Assembly: GCA_947034885.2 (NCBI GenBank)
Contig: OX344749.2
Span: 50,559,682 to 50,623,681, forward strand
Origin: Thuidium tamariscinum
Taxonomy: Eukaryota > Streptophyta > Bryopsida > Hypnales > Thuidiaceae
DNA: 64,000 bases
Direction of reading: 5' to 3'
In this document: positions 1 to 11,695 of the stretch, in pieces
How the letters are laid out: each line of letters opens with the position of its first letter
Position numbering within the stretch: the stretch's first letter is position 1
Notes under the pieces: model-generated
Databases searched by the model: none
The model's input: the letters and a program-made list of their open reading frames with translations, nothing else
What the model was told of the DNA's origin: nothing
Program-made: the position numbers and the translations under genes

Positions 1-300
1 TCCTCGTTTTTTGGAAAAGCGGGAAGTACACCCTCTCCCCTGCATCCTCCTGTGTGACAGTCAGCTGCACGCTTGTCAACATTTGCTGTAAAGAATTTTT
101 TTTATTGTGACAAAATACTATTCGGAGACCTCACAACTACAATATCCACCTCAACCGATTTTACAGAGCGTAAAATCAAACCTCGCAACTAACCCGCCGT
201 TGCCAAATGGTTGCTCAATAGGCCGGTTCCTCCAAATGCGAAACCAACCATCCAAGAAATCCACGGAAGGGCCAATCCTACGCATGCACACCACCCCCTC

Positions 301-490
301 ACCCAATCACGAGCATCCTGCTTCGATCAGCCTCTTCCCGCGGGATCACACCAACTGCGTATCTTATAAATCATCTCGCTCGTCACCAGGAAATCATCAA
401 GAATTTCAGTCACTACCTTAACTACACAAACTTGTTAGATTGGAGTACGCACTTTGCCAATTCAGCTTGTCATCACTTCACATTTCCATC
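301..490 (+). promoter_or_regulatory. Core promoter and 5' UTR of the LHCII gene
   Basis: A TATAAA box lies at 365-370, 121 bases before the ATG at 491. This would put transcription start near 395 and give a 5' UTR of roughly 95 bases. A CCAAT motif lies near 304. The boxes are seen in the sequence; their use is inferred from position. Confidence 0.6.
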
Positions 491-1481
491 ATGGCGGCCG
501 CTACCGCTTGCGCGTCCACGGCCCTAGCTGGGCAGTCGCTGCTCAAGCCTGTGAATGAGCTCTCCAAGCAGGTGGGCGTGGGCAAGGCCCGCGTCACCAT
601 GGCCAGGGGGGCCTCCGGAAGCCCCTGGTGAGTACATTTTGTGAGCTTTTGTTTGAATTTTGCTCAGTGTCGAATTGGTGATGCGGGTGTGCATTTGTAT
701 TTTGTAATTAGTTTTCGACAGGTTAAACTTGGACAATCGTGGATTGCTGGGTTGGGGACAATGCGGGTTGGGTATAGATGGTGTGGAAGTAGTGCTGATG
801 AGATGAGTGTTGTATGTGGATTATTGCAGGTATGGAGCCGACCGCAACAAATGGTTGGGCCCCTTCTCCGAGAACACGCCTGCTTACTTGACCGGAGAGT
901 ACCCCGGAGACTATGGCTGGGACACCGCGGGACTCTCGTCCGACCCCGAGACGTTCGCCCGCAACAGGGAGCTCGAGGTCATCCACGCGCGCTGGGCCAT
1001 GTTGGGAGCTCTGGGGTGCGTGACTCCCGAGCTGTTGGCCAAGAACGGCGTCAAGTTCGGCGAGGCGGTCTGGTTCAAGGCCGGTTCCCAGATCTTCGCG
1101 AGCGGGGGGTTGGATTACTTGGGCAACCCCAGCCTGATCCACGCTCAGAGCATTTTGGCCATCTGGGCTTCTCAAGTGATCTTGATGGGCGCCATCGAGG
1201 GCTACCGAGTAGCTGGAGGCCCTTTGGGCGATGTGACTGACCCCGTCTACCCAGGCGGCCAATTCGACCCTCTGGGCTTGGCTGATGACCCCGAAGCGTT
1301 CGCCGAGTTGAAGGTGAAGGAGATCAAGAACGGTCGCTTGGCGATGTTTTCAATGTTCGGTTTTTTCGTGCAGGCGATCGTGACTGGCAAGGGCCCCATC
1401 GAGAACTTGAGCGATCACTTGGCCGACCCCGTGGCCAACAACGCTTGGGCGTACGCCACCAACTTTACCCCGGGCAGTTAG
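491..1481 (+). CDS. LHCB: Light-harvesting chlorophyll a/b-binding protein of LHCII (Lhcb1/2/3 type)
   Basis: Two exons, 491-627 and 830-1481, are joined across a GT-AG intron (TG|GTGAGT ... TTGCAG|G) and give 262 residues, the usual LHCII length. The protein binds chlorophyll and carotenoid in the thylakoid membrane as the trimeric antenna of photosystem II. Residues 1 to about 35 form a Ser/Ala/Lys-rich plastid transit peptide. W46-Y47...R51 is the WYxxxR trimerisation motif. Helix B ([16 protein letters not shown]) and helix A ([19 protein letters not shown]) carry the conserved Glu/Arg/His chlorophyll ligands. The C-terminus [10 protein letters not shown] is LHCII-specific. Oddity: the mature N-terminus reads [14 protein letters not shown] and lacks the Arg-Arg/Lys-Thr kinase target seen in most Lhcb1/2, so Lhcb3-like behaviour is possible. 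The in-frame ATG at 491 is preferred because it starts the transit peptide. The exact Lhcb subclass is unsure; the family is certain. Confidence 0.95.
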
Positions 1482-1622
1482 ATTGTTCCAATGAATCTGT
1501 CGAAATGATTGCGGCAGGCGTGAAGCCCATTGCCCATTGTAACATAGAGAATTATCCAGCCATCGCAATCCACGAGAATGTTTCGTGGTTGCCATCTGTT
1601 TTTCGGTGCCAGTCAAGCTGGA

Positions 1623-1628
1623 AATAAA
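1623..1628 (+). terminator. Possible polyadenylation signal of the LHCII gene
   Basis: AATAAA lies 142 bases after the stop codon, at a sensible distance for a plant-type 3' UTR. Green-lineage poly(A) signals are loose, so this is tentative. Confidence 0.35.
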
Positions 1629-2655
1629 GTTCGATTGCAATTCTCCCGACACAGGAAGATTGTTCACTTCCCCTTCTTTGATAAAATCTGCATTTTCCGG
1701 TTGACCTTTTTGGAGATTTGAAACAGTGTTTAGATCCGAGGTGGAACATTGTGATCGAAGGACATTTGAAATTGATCTAACGAACTTGGAATCTCACCGG
1801 ATTTCTATTGCATTCCGTGAAATCAGTGAGAGAATTTGCGTGAATAACCTGCACTGATCTCTTCCCTGACGGCTCCTCGTGTGCTAAACAGCTACCCATT
1901 CTCCGAGGAATGATCGTTAAACTACTGTCAACTGCGAGCGCTAGGTCTTCTATCGAAAGGTACTCTTGAAAAATCATTGATTGCGAATTATCACATTCTC
2001 GTATGACTCTTGGCCATGGCTCTTTCGCACCTTCCAGACATTCAATGGATGTTTTCATCAGCTCGGAGTCACTTGACAATCTTCGCCAAGCATACGATTA
2101 TCATTCTCCATGCTTTAGTTTTTTGTCAGAGGATTTCGCGGTAGTTAGGAGTAGTTGATTTTCATTGCAAGAGGATTATTACAAGGAGATTATTTGGGTT
2201 CACCGTACTAGGTGGGAAATGCACGACCATCACCGGTATCACCTTCGAAGTGATAACAGTACTGATTTTATCACTTCAAATGTGGTAATGCTAGTAGTGA
2301 GTTTACTACATTGTAAACACAGATAATGCCCTTGTGATATATACTTCATAGCAAACAGAATTTCGTGAGGTTGACGAAGAGAGAAGAACTGTTGCTTTGG
2401 TTTGCGTAAGATTTGACGACTGCGTTCCTGCATGAAATGAATTTCTCTTGGAGACGAATCCAACTCAAAATTAGTGTGACACCGTTGACAGATGCATATA
2501 CGTCTGCGCATACTAAGTTACTCTTAATTGGTAAGTTACATCTCTTTGTGCTACCAAATCTTTGAGATATTTGCATTTTCAAAAGCTGTTGTGGAGAAAT
2601 CTGCATGCCCGGCTTTGTAAGGAAAATCTTGTAAAACATTATTCACCATTTAATT

Positions 2656-2872
2656 TTAACCTTGGAAGGACGGGCTGGTCTTGATAGATACCATCCTTTT
2701 TTCAATAGTGCAAATCATCTACTTTAAATAACTCAAAAGTATCATTGTTCATCAAAATATTGTTTACGGTCTCTTTTGCATAGAATTTTAAGGATGAAGA
2801 ATTGCACTTCTGTCTTATGAGAAATGCAAAAAGTATCTCTCATCTACTAGACACTTGGTGTGATAGGGTTAA
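2656..2872. mobile_element. piggyBac-like MITE, copy 1 (TTAA target sites)
   Basis: The 209-bp interval 2660-2868 is flanked by TTAA at 2656-2659 and 2869-2872. The left end starts CCTTGGAAGGAC and the right end finishes ATAGGG, so inverted CC(C)T termini abut TTAA as in piggyBac elements. The left end matches the copy at 36.0 kb almost exactly over 14 bases. The internal stretch with GAATTGCA...ATGCAA is loosely shared with the copies at 36.0 and 39.6 kb. It is too short to encode a transposase, so it is non-autonomous. Confidence 0.5.
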
Positions 2873-3664
2873 TTAAGAGTGTCAAAGTATTTAGGAAAGA
2901 TAGTTTTCCAGAAGAAGGTACTCATATATTCCCGGCTTATAAGACATGGTTTGATTTGAACCCAATTCATGGGTCATCAATACTATTTTTGGGGTCTGTA
3001 TTTACTATTGTATATTAATGTGTGTTTGTTTTGAAATTTAAAATTTGAAATGCAGTAAGGTAAGGATGCTTAATAGTCTCTCTACTATATACAAATTATA
3101 TTAGTAGATCAACTAAATATTTAAACATTCTAAATGGCAAATGAATAGAATTCTCAATTTACCAATGAATACTTCATGTTGATACCATACACGAAAGTTA
3201 TTTAGGGTCCAAGTTCTTTTTGGTAGACATTCTAAAATCATTTCTTCAACAATAGGCGCATATTGATGACGAGATGTACAAAGAGAGAACATTAGTTCAA
3301 TAGTTTTCTTAGGCACTTGGAAGGTCTACTAAAGGATATTTGGTAGGAAACTATTCGAACAATGATATGCCTAATAATAAAATTTATGTGAAAAAGAGAT
3401 TTTGATGCTTTTTCCTTCAAAAGAATCATCAAGATATTCTAATATCAAGATGTGAATGATCAAAGACTATAGGTAAGATCGAATTATGAGTATAATATAA
3501 TCTCCTTCATTCAACTAATTTATACTATGTAGCAATGAAAGCAACAAGAATGGACTAAGATAATGAATTTGGTTGAGGAATTTGTTGATTGCAAAAATTG
3601 CATAGAGTTTCCAAATACATGTAGCTAAAATAGTTGGAGATTGAGGCATCAACTTCACCAAACA

Positions 3665-4877
3665 CTCGTTAACCCGGGGAGATCACTCCTTGTAATTTTA
3701 AGCATGCTCCTAAGTTAAGAGGGTATTTAACATAGGGCTATTTACCTTCATTTTAGTAATTAAAATGACCATATTTTTACATATAAATTCAATCATTTGG
3801 TTTTTATAATTAGGCTATCTTATATACAAAATTTATATGTCTAATTTTTTCATATCCATTTACAATACACTATAAAAGTAGTATCTTACATATACACTAT
3901 TCTTTAATATATGCACTACTTGTATTATAGTACAATTTCAAATGACAAATAAAAATGTAAAATGAAACAATAGTTTTAAATATTTTAAATTTTATGCCAT
4001 GTATTCTAAATAACCTAATATGGTGAATAATAAACATCATAGAAATATTAAATATAGTTATAATACTAAAACTAAGAAAAACACCAATACTTGTAAAATA
4101 ACATGAACAACATGAGAAATTGACACTCTATAAACATTGTAAATTAACTCAAGAATATGACCTCTATTTTAATATAGAGACTATATATTTTATTTTTACA
4201 TATGCATTTACAACGGTTTTGAATTTTGAATCAAAAAATAAAAGAGTGTTTATTAAACACTAGTAAAAAGAAGATGATTCTAAACATTTACAAGTATATG
4301 TTCAAGTAGTTGAGGCAAATCTAGAGTTTGTAGTGTCAAAGTATAGAAAAGATTCCATGCAAATGTTGCACACTCTACACCAATTTCTAAATGGGTACTT
4401 TGTGTGAATACAAATCTCCATAGTACAACCTCATTGTAAATTTACAACTCAATTCTTTTGTCTTGGAACAATAGATTCTTACATGTTGTTACATAATTGG
4501 TATACTCAAGGAAAGATTTGTATGTACATGTTAGAATTATTTGATGATAACAACAAATCTCTTGAAAAACATCCTTAGATTTACTAAATTGTGTAAGTTT
4601 TATCATTCAATTAAAAAAGTTTGTTTATATCTATACTCATTGTACTACAATTTTTTTATATGAATCCTATTTGTGAATGCTAATTTGTTAATAAAAATTC
4701 CTACTAAATGATGTTTATACATAGCCTAATATTTATATAATAGGATATGAGACATTTCAAGAACCCTATAGTAGTTCTACATATATATAAAATTTATCCC
4801 CTTTGAATTAAATAGACCCTATCTTTTAACTCACATAGTTTTCTAAAAATCGCAAGTAATCTCCCCGGGCTCGTTAC
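3665..4877. mobile_element. Non-autonomous TIR transposon, ~1.2 kb, hAT-like target duplication
   Basis: Inverted termini begin CCCGGGGAGATCACT at 3673 and, in reverse complement, CCCGGGGAGATTACT ending at 4869. The similarity continues more loosely for some 50 bases inward. Flanks are ctcgttaa (3665-3672) and ctcgttac (4870-4877), a 7/8-bp target duplication typical in length of hAT or related elements. The interior is AT-rich with no open frame, so transposition would need a helper. The superfamily is inferred from duplication length only, since CCCGGGG is not a usual hAT end. Confidence 0.6.
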
Positions 4878-6011
4878 TTGAAACTTGAAGGATTATATAG
4901 GGGAGCCAAGACGCAACAAATAAAAATATTGCTCTTCCAAACTAGCTTGCACTGGTGTGTTTATAATGATTTGGGAAATGAGGATTAAGAAGAAATGAAT
5001 TAGTACCAATGTATGCTCATAATATTTAAATTTTTGATAAGATTGTCAATATTTATATAACCCCTTAACGATTAAGATTTGTTTTTTGGCAAAAATTACT
5101 AAAAACTACCATTTCTAATACAAAGAGTAAAAATTTTTAATGTGATATTTTGTACATATCTAGGTGTAGAATCTTACATTAGTTTGGTATGAAAATGTGT
5201 GATATTAATTTCAAACACTTTGGCAATAAAATTGCAAAATAAATGTGCTCAAGGTGAATAAATCATATTTTTTGGAAGGTAGCAAACTAGTATATGAGAC
5301 CTTAAATCTTCTTTATTTTAAAATTTTTGCGCTATAGCTATAATTTTTTTATCTTGACAAATTGAATTGAGGATATGAATAAAATAAAAGTTAAGAAAAT
5401 AATGTAATTTTTATTTTATAAAAAATTAATTGAATTATTAGTGGCTCTAAAATGGAATTAAAACACACTAATCTTTTATGGTAATATTGTTTTACCAATC
5501 AAAGTCAAGTCTATTGAACTTTTTTGTTCTAAGAATAATGAAAATTGAACTTAAAAACAAATTCCATATCTTAGTTTGATTTTTAAATGCTTTGATTGCT
5601 TATAAAACAAAATTTTCAAAATTTTCACATCATAAATCCAAAAAAAATGAATTAAAGATTTCAATATAGACAAAAATACAATCTTAAAGGAAAATAATTA
5701 TTTATATTTCAAATTTTTGTGGCCTGTCTTTTTTATACTTGTTGAATTCAACCATAGGCTTATTGTAGTATAACTTTTGCTCTAGGGTACTCATTAAAAA
5801 TAAGAATGATACTTCTAAAAAAATAATCAATGTTTCCATCTTGTGAGTAAATTTCAAAGATTTTGATGGAAATTAAATTCATAGGAACTTGTCTGAAATC
5901 CATTTTGTTCCTTGAGAAAACGATGGTTCTTTAAGGATAAAATTGCATTATTTTTTGACATTCACAACATCCATTCTATTATAAATAAATAAATAATTTC
6001 CATTTGTTGTT

Positions 6012-7312
6012 CTTCTTACATCCTAAAATTGGTAGCAAAACTATTTGTATAGTGGGGTACCAATCAAAATGTCGTTTTCAAATTCGCAATGAGAAAAAAT
6101 TCAATACCGTCAACTTTGAAAGCCTCCCAAGAGCTCAAAAATTGGTATTCTACCACGAAAGTTTTACCACATCATTATCTTTAAGTTAATTATATGTATG
6201 CCAAATTTCAAGGCCAAAATACTCACCGAAAAAAAGTTATTTAAAATCTACCAACATGGGTAGTGGTAAGAAACATTTCACTCCTTTCAACTTTGACACC
6301 TTCCTAAGGATTGAGTTTGTTTTCTTTTGCCATGAAATTTTTGTCACGAAACAATATCTATTTTTTTAAATGTATAAAAAATTTCAAGGTAAAAAATGTT
6401 TTTTTTAAGAAGATATTTGAAATCTCCCTACATGTGTAGTTTTGAGAAAATTTTCACAATTTCCAACTTTGACACCCTCCCAAGGGCTGAAAAATTAGTT
6501 TCTTACCATGGATTTTTTTTTGTGAAGTCATCTCTACATTGATAATATGTATTACAAATTTCAAGTTCAAATTAATTACAAAAAGAAAGATATACAAAAT
6601 CTCCCAATATGTGTAGCTGTGAGGAGGAGTTTTTGAGCCCTTGGTATAGTGTTATTTTGTAGAGCAAAGTTTGACACGAATGTAAAACTCAACCTCACAA
6701 CTACACATGTTGAGAGATTTTGAATATCTTTTTTTGGGTAAGTGTTTTGAACTTGAAATTTGGAATATATATTATCAATGTAAAATTGATCTTATTCAAA
6801 AAAATTAATGTCAGATAGACAAATTTTCAGCCCTTGGGAGGGTGTCAAAGTTGGAAATTGTGAAAATTTTCTCAAAACTACACATGTTGGGAGATTTCAA
6901 ATATCTTCTTAAAAAAAACATTTTTTACCTTGAAATTTTTTATACGTATTAAAAACATAGAGATTGTCTCATGACAAAAATTTCATGGCAAAAGAAAACA
7001 AACTCAATCCTTAGGAAGGTGTCAAAGTTGAAAGTAGTGAAATGTTTCTCACCACTACCCATGTTGGTAGATTTCAAATAACTTTTTTTCGGTGAATATT
7101 TTGGCCTTGAAATTTGTCATGAATATAATTAACTTAAATATGATGCTGTGGTAAAACTTTCGTGGTAAAATACCAATTTTTGAGCTCTCAGGAGGCTTTC
7201 AAAGTCGGCAATACTGAATTTTTTCTCACTACGAATTTGAAAACGACATTTTGATTGGTACCCCACTATACATAATGGAACTAAGGTTTTGCATTAACAA
7301 AATCTACATGTA
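6012..7312. repeat. Large palindrome made of inverted ~176-bp tandem repeats
   Basis: The left arm (about 6012-6645) is repeated in inverted orientation as the right arm (about 6683-7312) around a ~40-bp centre near 6660. The outermost well-conserved segment (tagtggggtaccaatcaaaa) is near identical at 6049 and 7270. Within each arm a unit recurs about every 176 bp, for example the CAACTTTGA(CA/AA)(C/G)CCTCCC motif near 6110, 6285 and 6462. A transcript through it would fold into a hairpin of about 600 bp. No target duplication or coding frame was found, so I class it only as a repeat. Confidence 0.8.
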
Positions 7313-8044
7313 AAGAAGCCTTTGAAGAAGACATATTTTGAAAAACAACTCAATCTTACAAGTATATACTAAAATTAAAGGGCAAAATCAATACCTCTTT
7401 GTTGATCTTTATTTTTAAAAATAAGGTTCAAAAGATGCTAAAAATAGAATTTTAAAAACAATAATTTGTTTTTTACCATAAACTTCTTTTATTTTTGAAA
7501 AATACTTTCCCTAAAATTTTAGCATTTATTTTTACAATTTTTTTCACTAACCTTGCCCTACAACTATGGTGATGTCTTGTAGTATACTTGCTTTGATAAT
7601 GTAGTAGAATTTGTCTCAATGCATCTTCTTTTAATATTGATAATTGTCAAATATGTAGAGAACAAGTGGACCAAATTTTGAGCACTATTCTAAAAAAAAA
7701 AGTATGATTAAGTGGACATTATTACACTTCTCTAAATGCATAAACCTCTCTTAGTGCATAGTCTCAGCATCATGTACAAAAACAAGTTCTATTATAATTA
7801 GGATTCTAATATGAGGATCTTTTTCAAAAAATGAGAAAAATAAAGAAATTTGTAAGTGTAATTAAAGTGTGGAGCTTACTAAAGTTCGTTTCTAAATATG
7901 TGATTATTATTAACATAGAATACCAAATTAAGGTACAACAAGACACTATTAACATTGTTTAAATATCAACATCTAGAAAGGATTTAGGAATAGTCAAAGA
8001 AATTTCAATAAACCATTAGGATAAGTGGATAGTATGTCATTTTA

Positions 8045-8165
8045 ACCTTCTAAGAATGTTGCAAGTCTATAAATGACTTCATTGTTAAATTTAGAAACAA
8101 AGAATGTACCTATTGAATTGATAATTAAATTTCTTGGCAACTACCTTAATCTTGAAGACTATACC
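8045..8165 (+). repeat. Diverged single unit of the 128-bp repeat that is tandem at 52.96 kb
   Basis: The segment with ATGACTTCATTGTT, GAAACAAAGAATGTACCTATTGA and ATAATT in this order matches the units at 52955-53340. It shows the unit is dispersed rather than confined to one array. Confidence 0.5.
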
Positions 8166-8699
8166 CTTCCAATGTTAATCTATCATTTTAATATTCAATG
8201 TATTCTTTTCAACATTAGAACATTACCAACCATGTCTAATCAAATTGACAGTTCATAATAACCATCTACACTTATACACCTTCAACATTTCTTCTCCTAA
8301 TCTTCGACATCTTTATTGTTACAAAAATCATTAATTGACAATCATAATCCAAAATGGACTAAAACTAGATTTTAATTGTGTTCATTGGGCATTGACCATA
8401 TATATACTTGTAAAATCCTCCAACAACTTGTCTCTTTTAAGATAGTCATAAATTGACAACCACAATTTGAAATTGAGTGAATTTAGATTTGAATTGCCTT
8501 GAAGAAATTTCAGAAGTACTCATTTTAGTTCCATCACCTTGTGATTATATGTCGTATGTCTTGGGTGCTGATTCTTGGGTGCTGATACTTTCCTATATGT
8601 CCTTGATATGTAGATGACCCTTCTATCAGTTATTCAACAAAGGGTTAACCAAACTTTCTTCCTTCTCAAATGTAAGCTCATTACGCCCTCATTCAAATT

Positions 8700-9663
8700 C
8701 TAAACAGTTTCAATCTTGATGATGGGTGCTCATACCTTCAGCAGTGGCAGCTGCAATTCGACAATTGCGCGAGTTGTGCAAGGCTATTAGAAATTGTTCC
8801 TTTGCTCAACATACAACTCCATCAACACAAAGTGACAAGCCAAGGTCGCTTATTGCTAAACACAGCGGCAACCACAAACTCCTACCACAATGTCGACACG
8901 ACTTCAACAATCAACGAGACAGAGCACTTTCATAACACTGACAACGTGAACATATACCCACATTCATCATTGAACCAATCACTCCCAGTATTCAGTAACT
9001 CTTCTAATAATTAACATCATCGCCATCTCAAAAGTATTCACAAACTGCAGGTCACAACCAAACCTTATCTTCGTGCATTGCGACAAAAGAATTGGATAAC
9101 GTATTGTGTATATCATAAGCAACAGTTCACCATCAAAAAATAAACCTCCTGCTCCATGGTAAGAGACTCATCCTCATGCACACTGCGAAAATTCATCTGC
9201 ACCTATCGAGAAACTGCAGTTTCAAGCACCCTGCCTCCTCCATTACTCCTCGCAATACAACTGCAGCATTCTGCCAAATTAAGCTACTCTGAAAGCCAGA
9301 TTCAAACCAGATTCATAAGTACAGCTGAGGGAGAATGTGCGATTGTAAAGGCCGCAATCAAGCTCACACAAACGGATGCTACACGAGGATTACAAGAGAA
9401 ATGCGACATCCATTGAACGCCACAAGTCAGGAGAGTCGTCAAAGAATAGTGTCTGGTTCAGAATAGGAGGAGAACAACACCTCCACCGCGCTGACCCCAA
9501 TGGGGAAAAAAACCTAAAAGATACACAAGCCACCCTGCGACGCCACCCACGCAGCATCCCAGCCAGCATCAGAACCTCTTGTACACATCTACATCATCAC
9601 TACACATCCTCTCCCCCAAGCCAAGCCAAGTCAAGCCAAGACGTCGACAAATCCCCTGTCCAT
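8700..9663. other. Plastocyanin 3' flank, no recognisable gene
   Basis: Composition shifts from AT-rich to moderate GC towards the plastocyanin gene. Several overlapping frames under 90 codons exist on the plus strand, but none has a start context, motif or splice-linked partner. The part next to 9663 presumably contains the plastocyanin 3' UTR. Nothing further can be supported. Confidence 0.5.
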
Positions 9664-10173
9664 CTACGACACCGTGATGGTGCCCTTCATGCCAGCGCCC
9701 TGGTGGGGCTCGCAGTAAAACTCGTAGGTGCCGGCCTTGGTGAGCTTGATGTCGAACTTCTCATCCGGCGCATTCAGGTAGTCCTCGTGGTTGATCTCGT
9801 CCACCTTGACGCCACTGGGCACGGCGTCTTCGTCGAACACCACGTTGTGAGGGAAGCCCTTGTTGTTAATGAACGTGATCGCCTCTCCAGCTGCGACTTT
9901 CACGCTGCTCGGGAAGAAAGCCAGAGTGCCGTCGTCCCCGCCCATCTTCACCGTGGCGGCATTGGCGCTCGTCGCCAACAACAAGCTGCCGGAGGCCGCG
10001 AAGAGCGCCTTCCCGACGAACTGCTTCAAGCTCTCGCTGCTGGTCGCGGACGCGCGGACGGGCGCCATGCGGACGACGGTGGAGGTGGAGACGACCGCGG
10101 CGGGGGAGGCGCGCGTCTCAGCCTTGAGGCCCGTGAAGGTGGGCACGGCCACGGCGGCGGCAATGGAAGCCAT
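9664..10173 (-). CDS. PETE: Plastocyanin, thylakoid-lumen blue copper protein
   Basis: An intronless 169-codon frame starts at ATG 10173 and ends TAG 9664-9666. Plastocyanin carries electrons from the cytochrome b6f complex to photosystem I in the thylakoid lumen. The leader is bipartite: a Ser/Ala/Arg-rich stromal-targeting part, then a hydrophobic stretch ([19 protein letters not shown]) ending in an Ala-X-Ala site at about residue 72. It lacks a twin arginine, so the Sec route is expected. The mature 97 residues ([10 protein letters not shown]...) carry all four copper ligands: His109, Cys154, His157 and Met162 in GFPHNVVF and [10 protein letters not shown]. The mature length is close to the usual 97-99. 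The C-terminus KGTITVS differs slightly from the common VGKVTVN. Codons are GC-rich in third position, unlike the AT-rich surroundings and typical of a highly expressed nuclear gene. Confidence 0.97.
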   Translation of the reverse strand: MASIAAAVAVPTFTGLKAETRASPAAVVSTSTVVRMAPVRASATSSESLKQFVGKALFAASGSLLLATSANAATVKMGGDDGTLAFFPSSVKVAAGEAITFINNKGFPHNVVFDEDAVPSGVKVDEINHEDYLNAPDEKFDIKLTKAGTYEFYCEPHQGAGMKGTITVS

Positions 10174-10435
10174 AGCTCACAACTTCGCTGCGAATTGACT
10201 GCAAAGAAGAGGGGAAACAGGGAAACAGATAGAAATTGACTGGCGATCGCGAGAATTGGAGAAGGTGGGGTGCGAGGTGGGCGATGGGAGACGGGGATTT
10301 CTTATAGCTCAGCTTTCGAAATTCGATATCTGGATTTCCCAGGGCCACAAAGGGGTGGGGATTGGGTGGCAAGGATAAGCTACGGCGGATGAATGAAAAA
10401 AGGAGTGAGGAAGCCGTAACGTGGGGACACGTCTC
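10174..10435 (-). promoter_or_regulatory. Plastocyanin 5' region: TATA, GATAAG and paired ACGT elements
   Basis: On the minus strand a TATAAG box (10302-10307) lies 129 bases before the ATG. Further upstream are an I-box-like GATAAG (10374-10379, plus-strand orientation) and two ACGT cores ten bases apart (10419-10422 and 10429-10432) in aacgtgggg and acacgtctc. I-boxes and ACGT elements are typical of light-regulated plant photosynthesis promoters. Function here is inferred. Confidence 0.5.
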
Positions 10436-10646
10436 GGCGCCATCGCCACTTTGGGGAACCGACTCTGAAGGCCACTGCTTTTGCGAAACTTGGAAGGGGG
10501 ATGTTGGGAATCCTCTAGTGGAGGAGGGATTTGGGGTTGAAAGGACTATTGAAATGGGGGAGGTGCTTGTATTTTGAAAACGGGGGAAGAACGTTGTAGG
10601 CTTGAGTCTAATAAGAAATGAACCATTTGAACAAATAAATAGTTCA

Positions 10647-11034
10647 TATAGTAGAAACACCCAAAATCGTGCAAACAAGGAATTCAGCATAGTTGGAGGC
10701 AATGTTTTCTAAAAATGACATTTTTCTAATATTAGCGAGTGAAAATCATGAATATTCAAAAAAACAAAGATTTTTTCGATACAATATGTAATTTCTACAA
10801 ATTTTCAAAGTGTTGGCTCCCTAGACCTGTGAAACCGTCCAGTAGGTGCCCCCAAAACTGAACCCTGCGAAAATCAGCATTCAACCAACCAGATTTTCCT
10901 ATGTGTCCATCAACTATGTCAGCTAATTATAATTACACATGTGGCAAATACATTAAGGAAAGTCTACTGAGACAATTGGGTGAATCTATAGTCCATCACA
11001 AGGAACATGCACGAGAATGGGTGTTTTGCCCTTA
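10647..11034. mobile_element. Mariner-type MITE family A, copy 1
   Basis: The element is 10649-11032 (384 bp) with TA on both sides. Termini are TAGTAGAAACACCCA and, inverted, AGGGCAAAACACCCA. It is highly similar along its whole length to the copies at 19096-19478 and 38089-38474, which share for example GGAATTCAGCATAGTTGGAG and GTTGGCTCCCTAGACC. The TA duplication places it with Tc1/mariner-derived MITEs. No coding capacity. Confidence 0.85.
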
Positions 11035-11695
11035 GAAAGACTTTATTATTGTTTTGAAATCATGCTCCTATATTCGGAACTTATTGTTCAGAAAAGTTAG
11101 ATCAACCTAATGCTTGTAGGATGGTTGCCTTGGCTTATGGAGTGGGTGAATTTATTGGTTTATTTTTTCAACTATAAACTAAAGTAAGAGGAAGCAAATT
11201 TTTTATTTTTTATTTATTTTTGGTTGAATTAAGAATTTATTGTGAGTATTTGAACTGTATAGTCCAAATAGTCTAAAGGTGTTGTTAGATCCCTTAGGAA
11301 ACACCAATAGAAAAGATAGGCCTTAAATTTGAAGGCCACTTGTGTCTTTCGCCATGAAGTCTAGTCTAAAAATTGCCCTTCAAAATGACATTTTACCTTA
11401 GATTTACTTTTCTATGGTAAAATGCATCAATAATTTTTGTCCTTGTAATATTTTATTAATAGTAAATTAAAAAATTGACATATACAATGTATATTTTGAA
11501 TATATGCTTCAATTTGTGCAATCATAAGAAGGTGTCTTCCTCCCTATACTTTTATGCTTTATTCCTAGATATCCTAATAATGTGAAGAAGATATCAAAAT
11601 CTCACAATTTCGCAAAGGGTGTGAATCTAACTTATGTTCATTTGTTGTTTTTATGTATTTTCTTTGAGTGATATAATAATTGGATTGAATGGGTA
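11035..11695. other. Intergenic AT-rich DNA
   Basis: Low-GC sequence with no open frame, RNA gene or repeat that I can support. Confidence 0.6.

Larger units (their letters stand above)
1482..8699. other. Intergenic, AT-rich, repeat-laden
   Basis: Beyond the LHCII 3' UTR no gene is recognisable. Reading frames here are short, AT-biased and without family motifs. The stretch holds a piggyBac-like MITE, a ~1.2-kb TIR element, a large palindrome and one diverged copy of a unit that is tandem at 52.96 kb, each listed separately. I see nothing else to name between them. Confidence 0.7.

Noticed and set aside
8726-9416. Small coding genes beside plastocyanin
   Set aside because: Frames overlap each other in different phases and lack motifs or conserved starts; more likely 3' flank.
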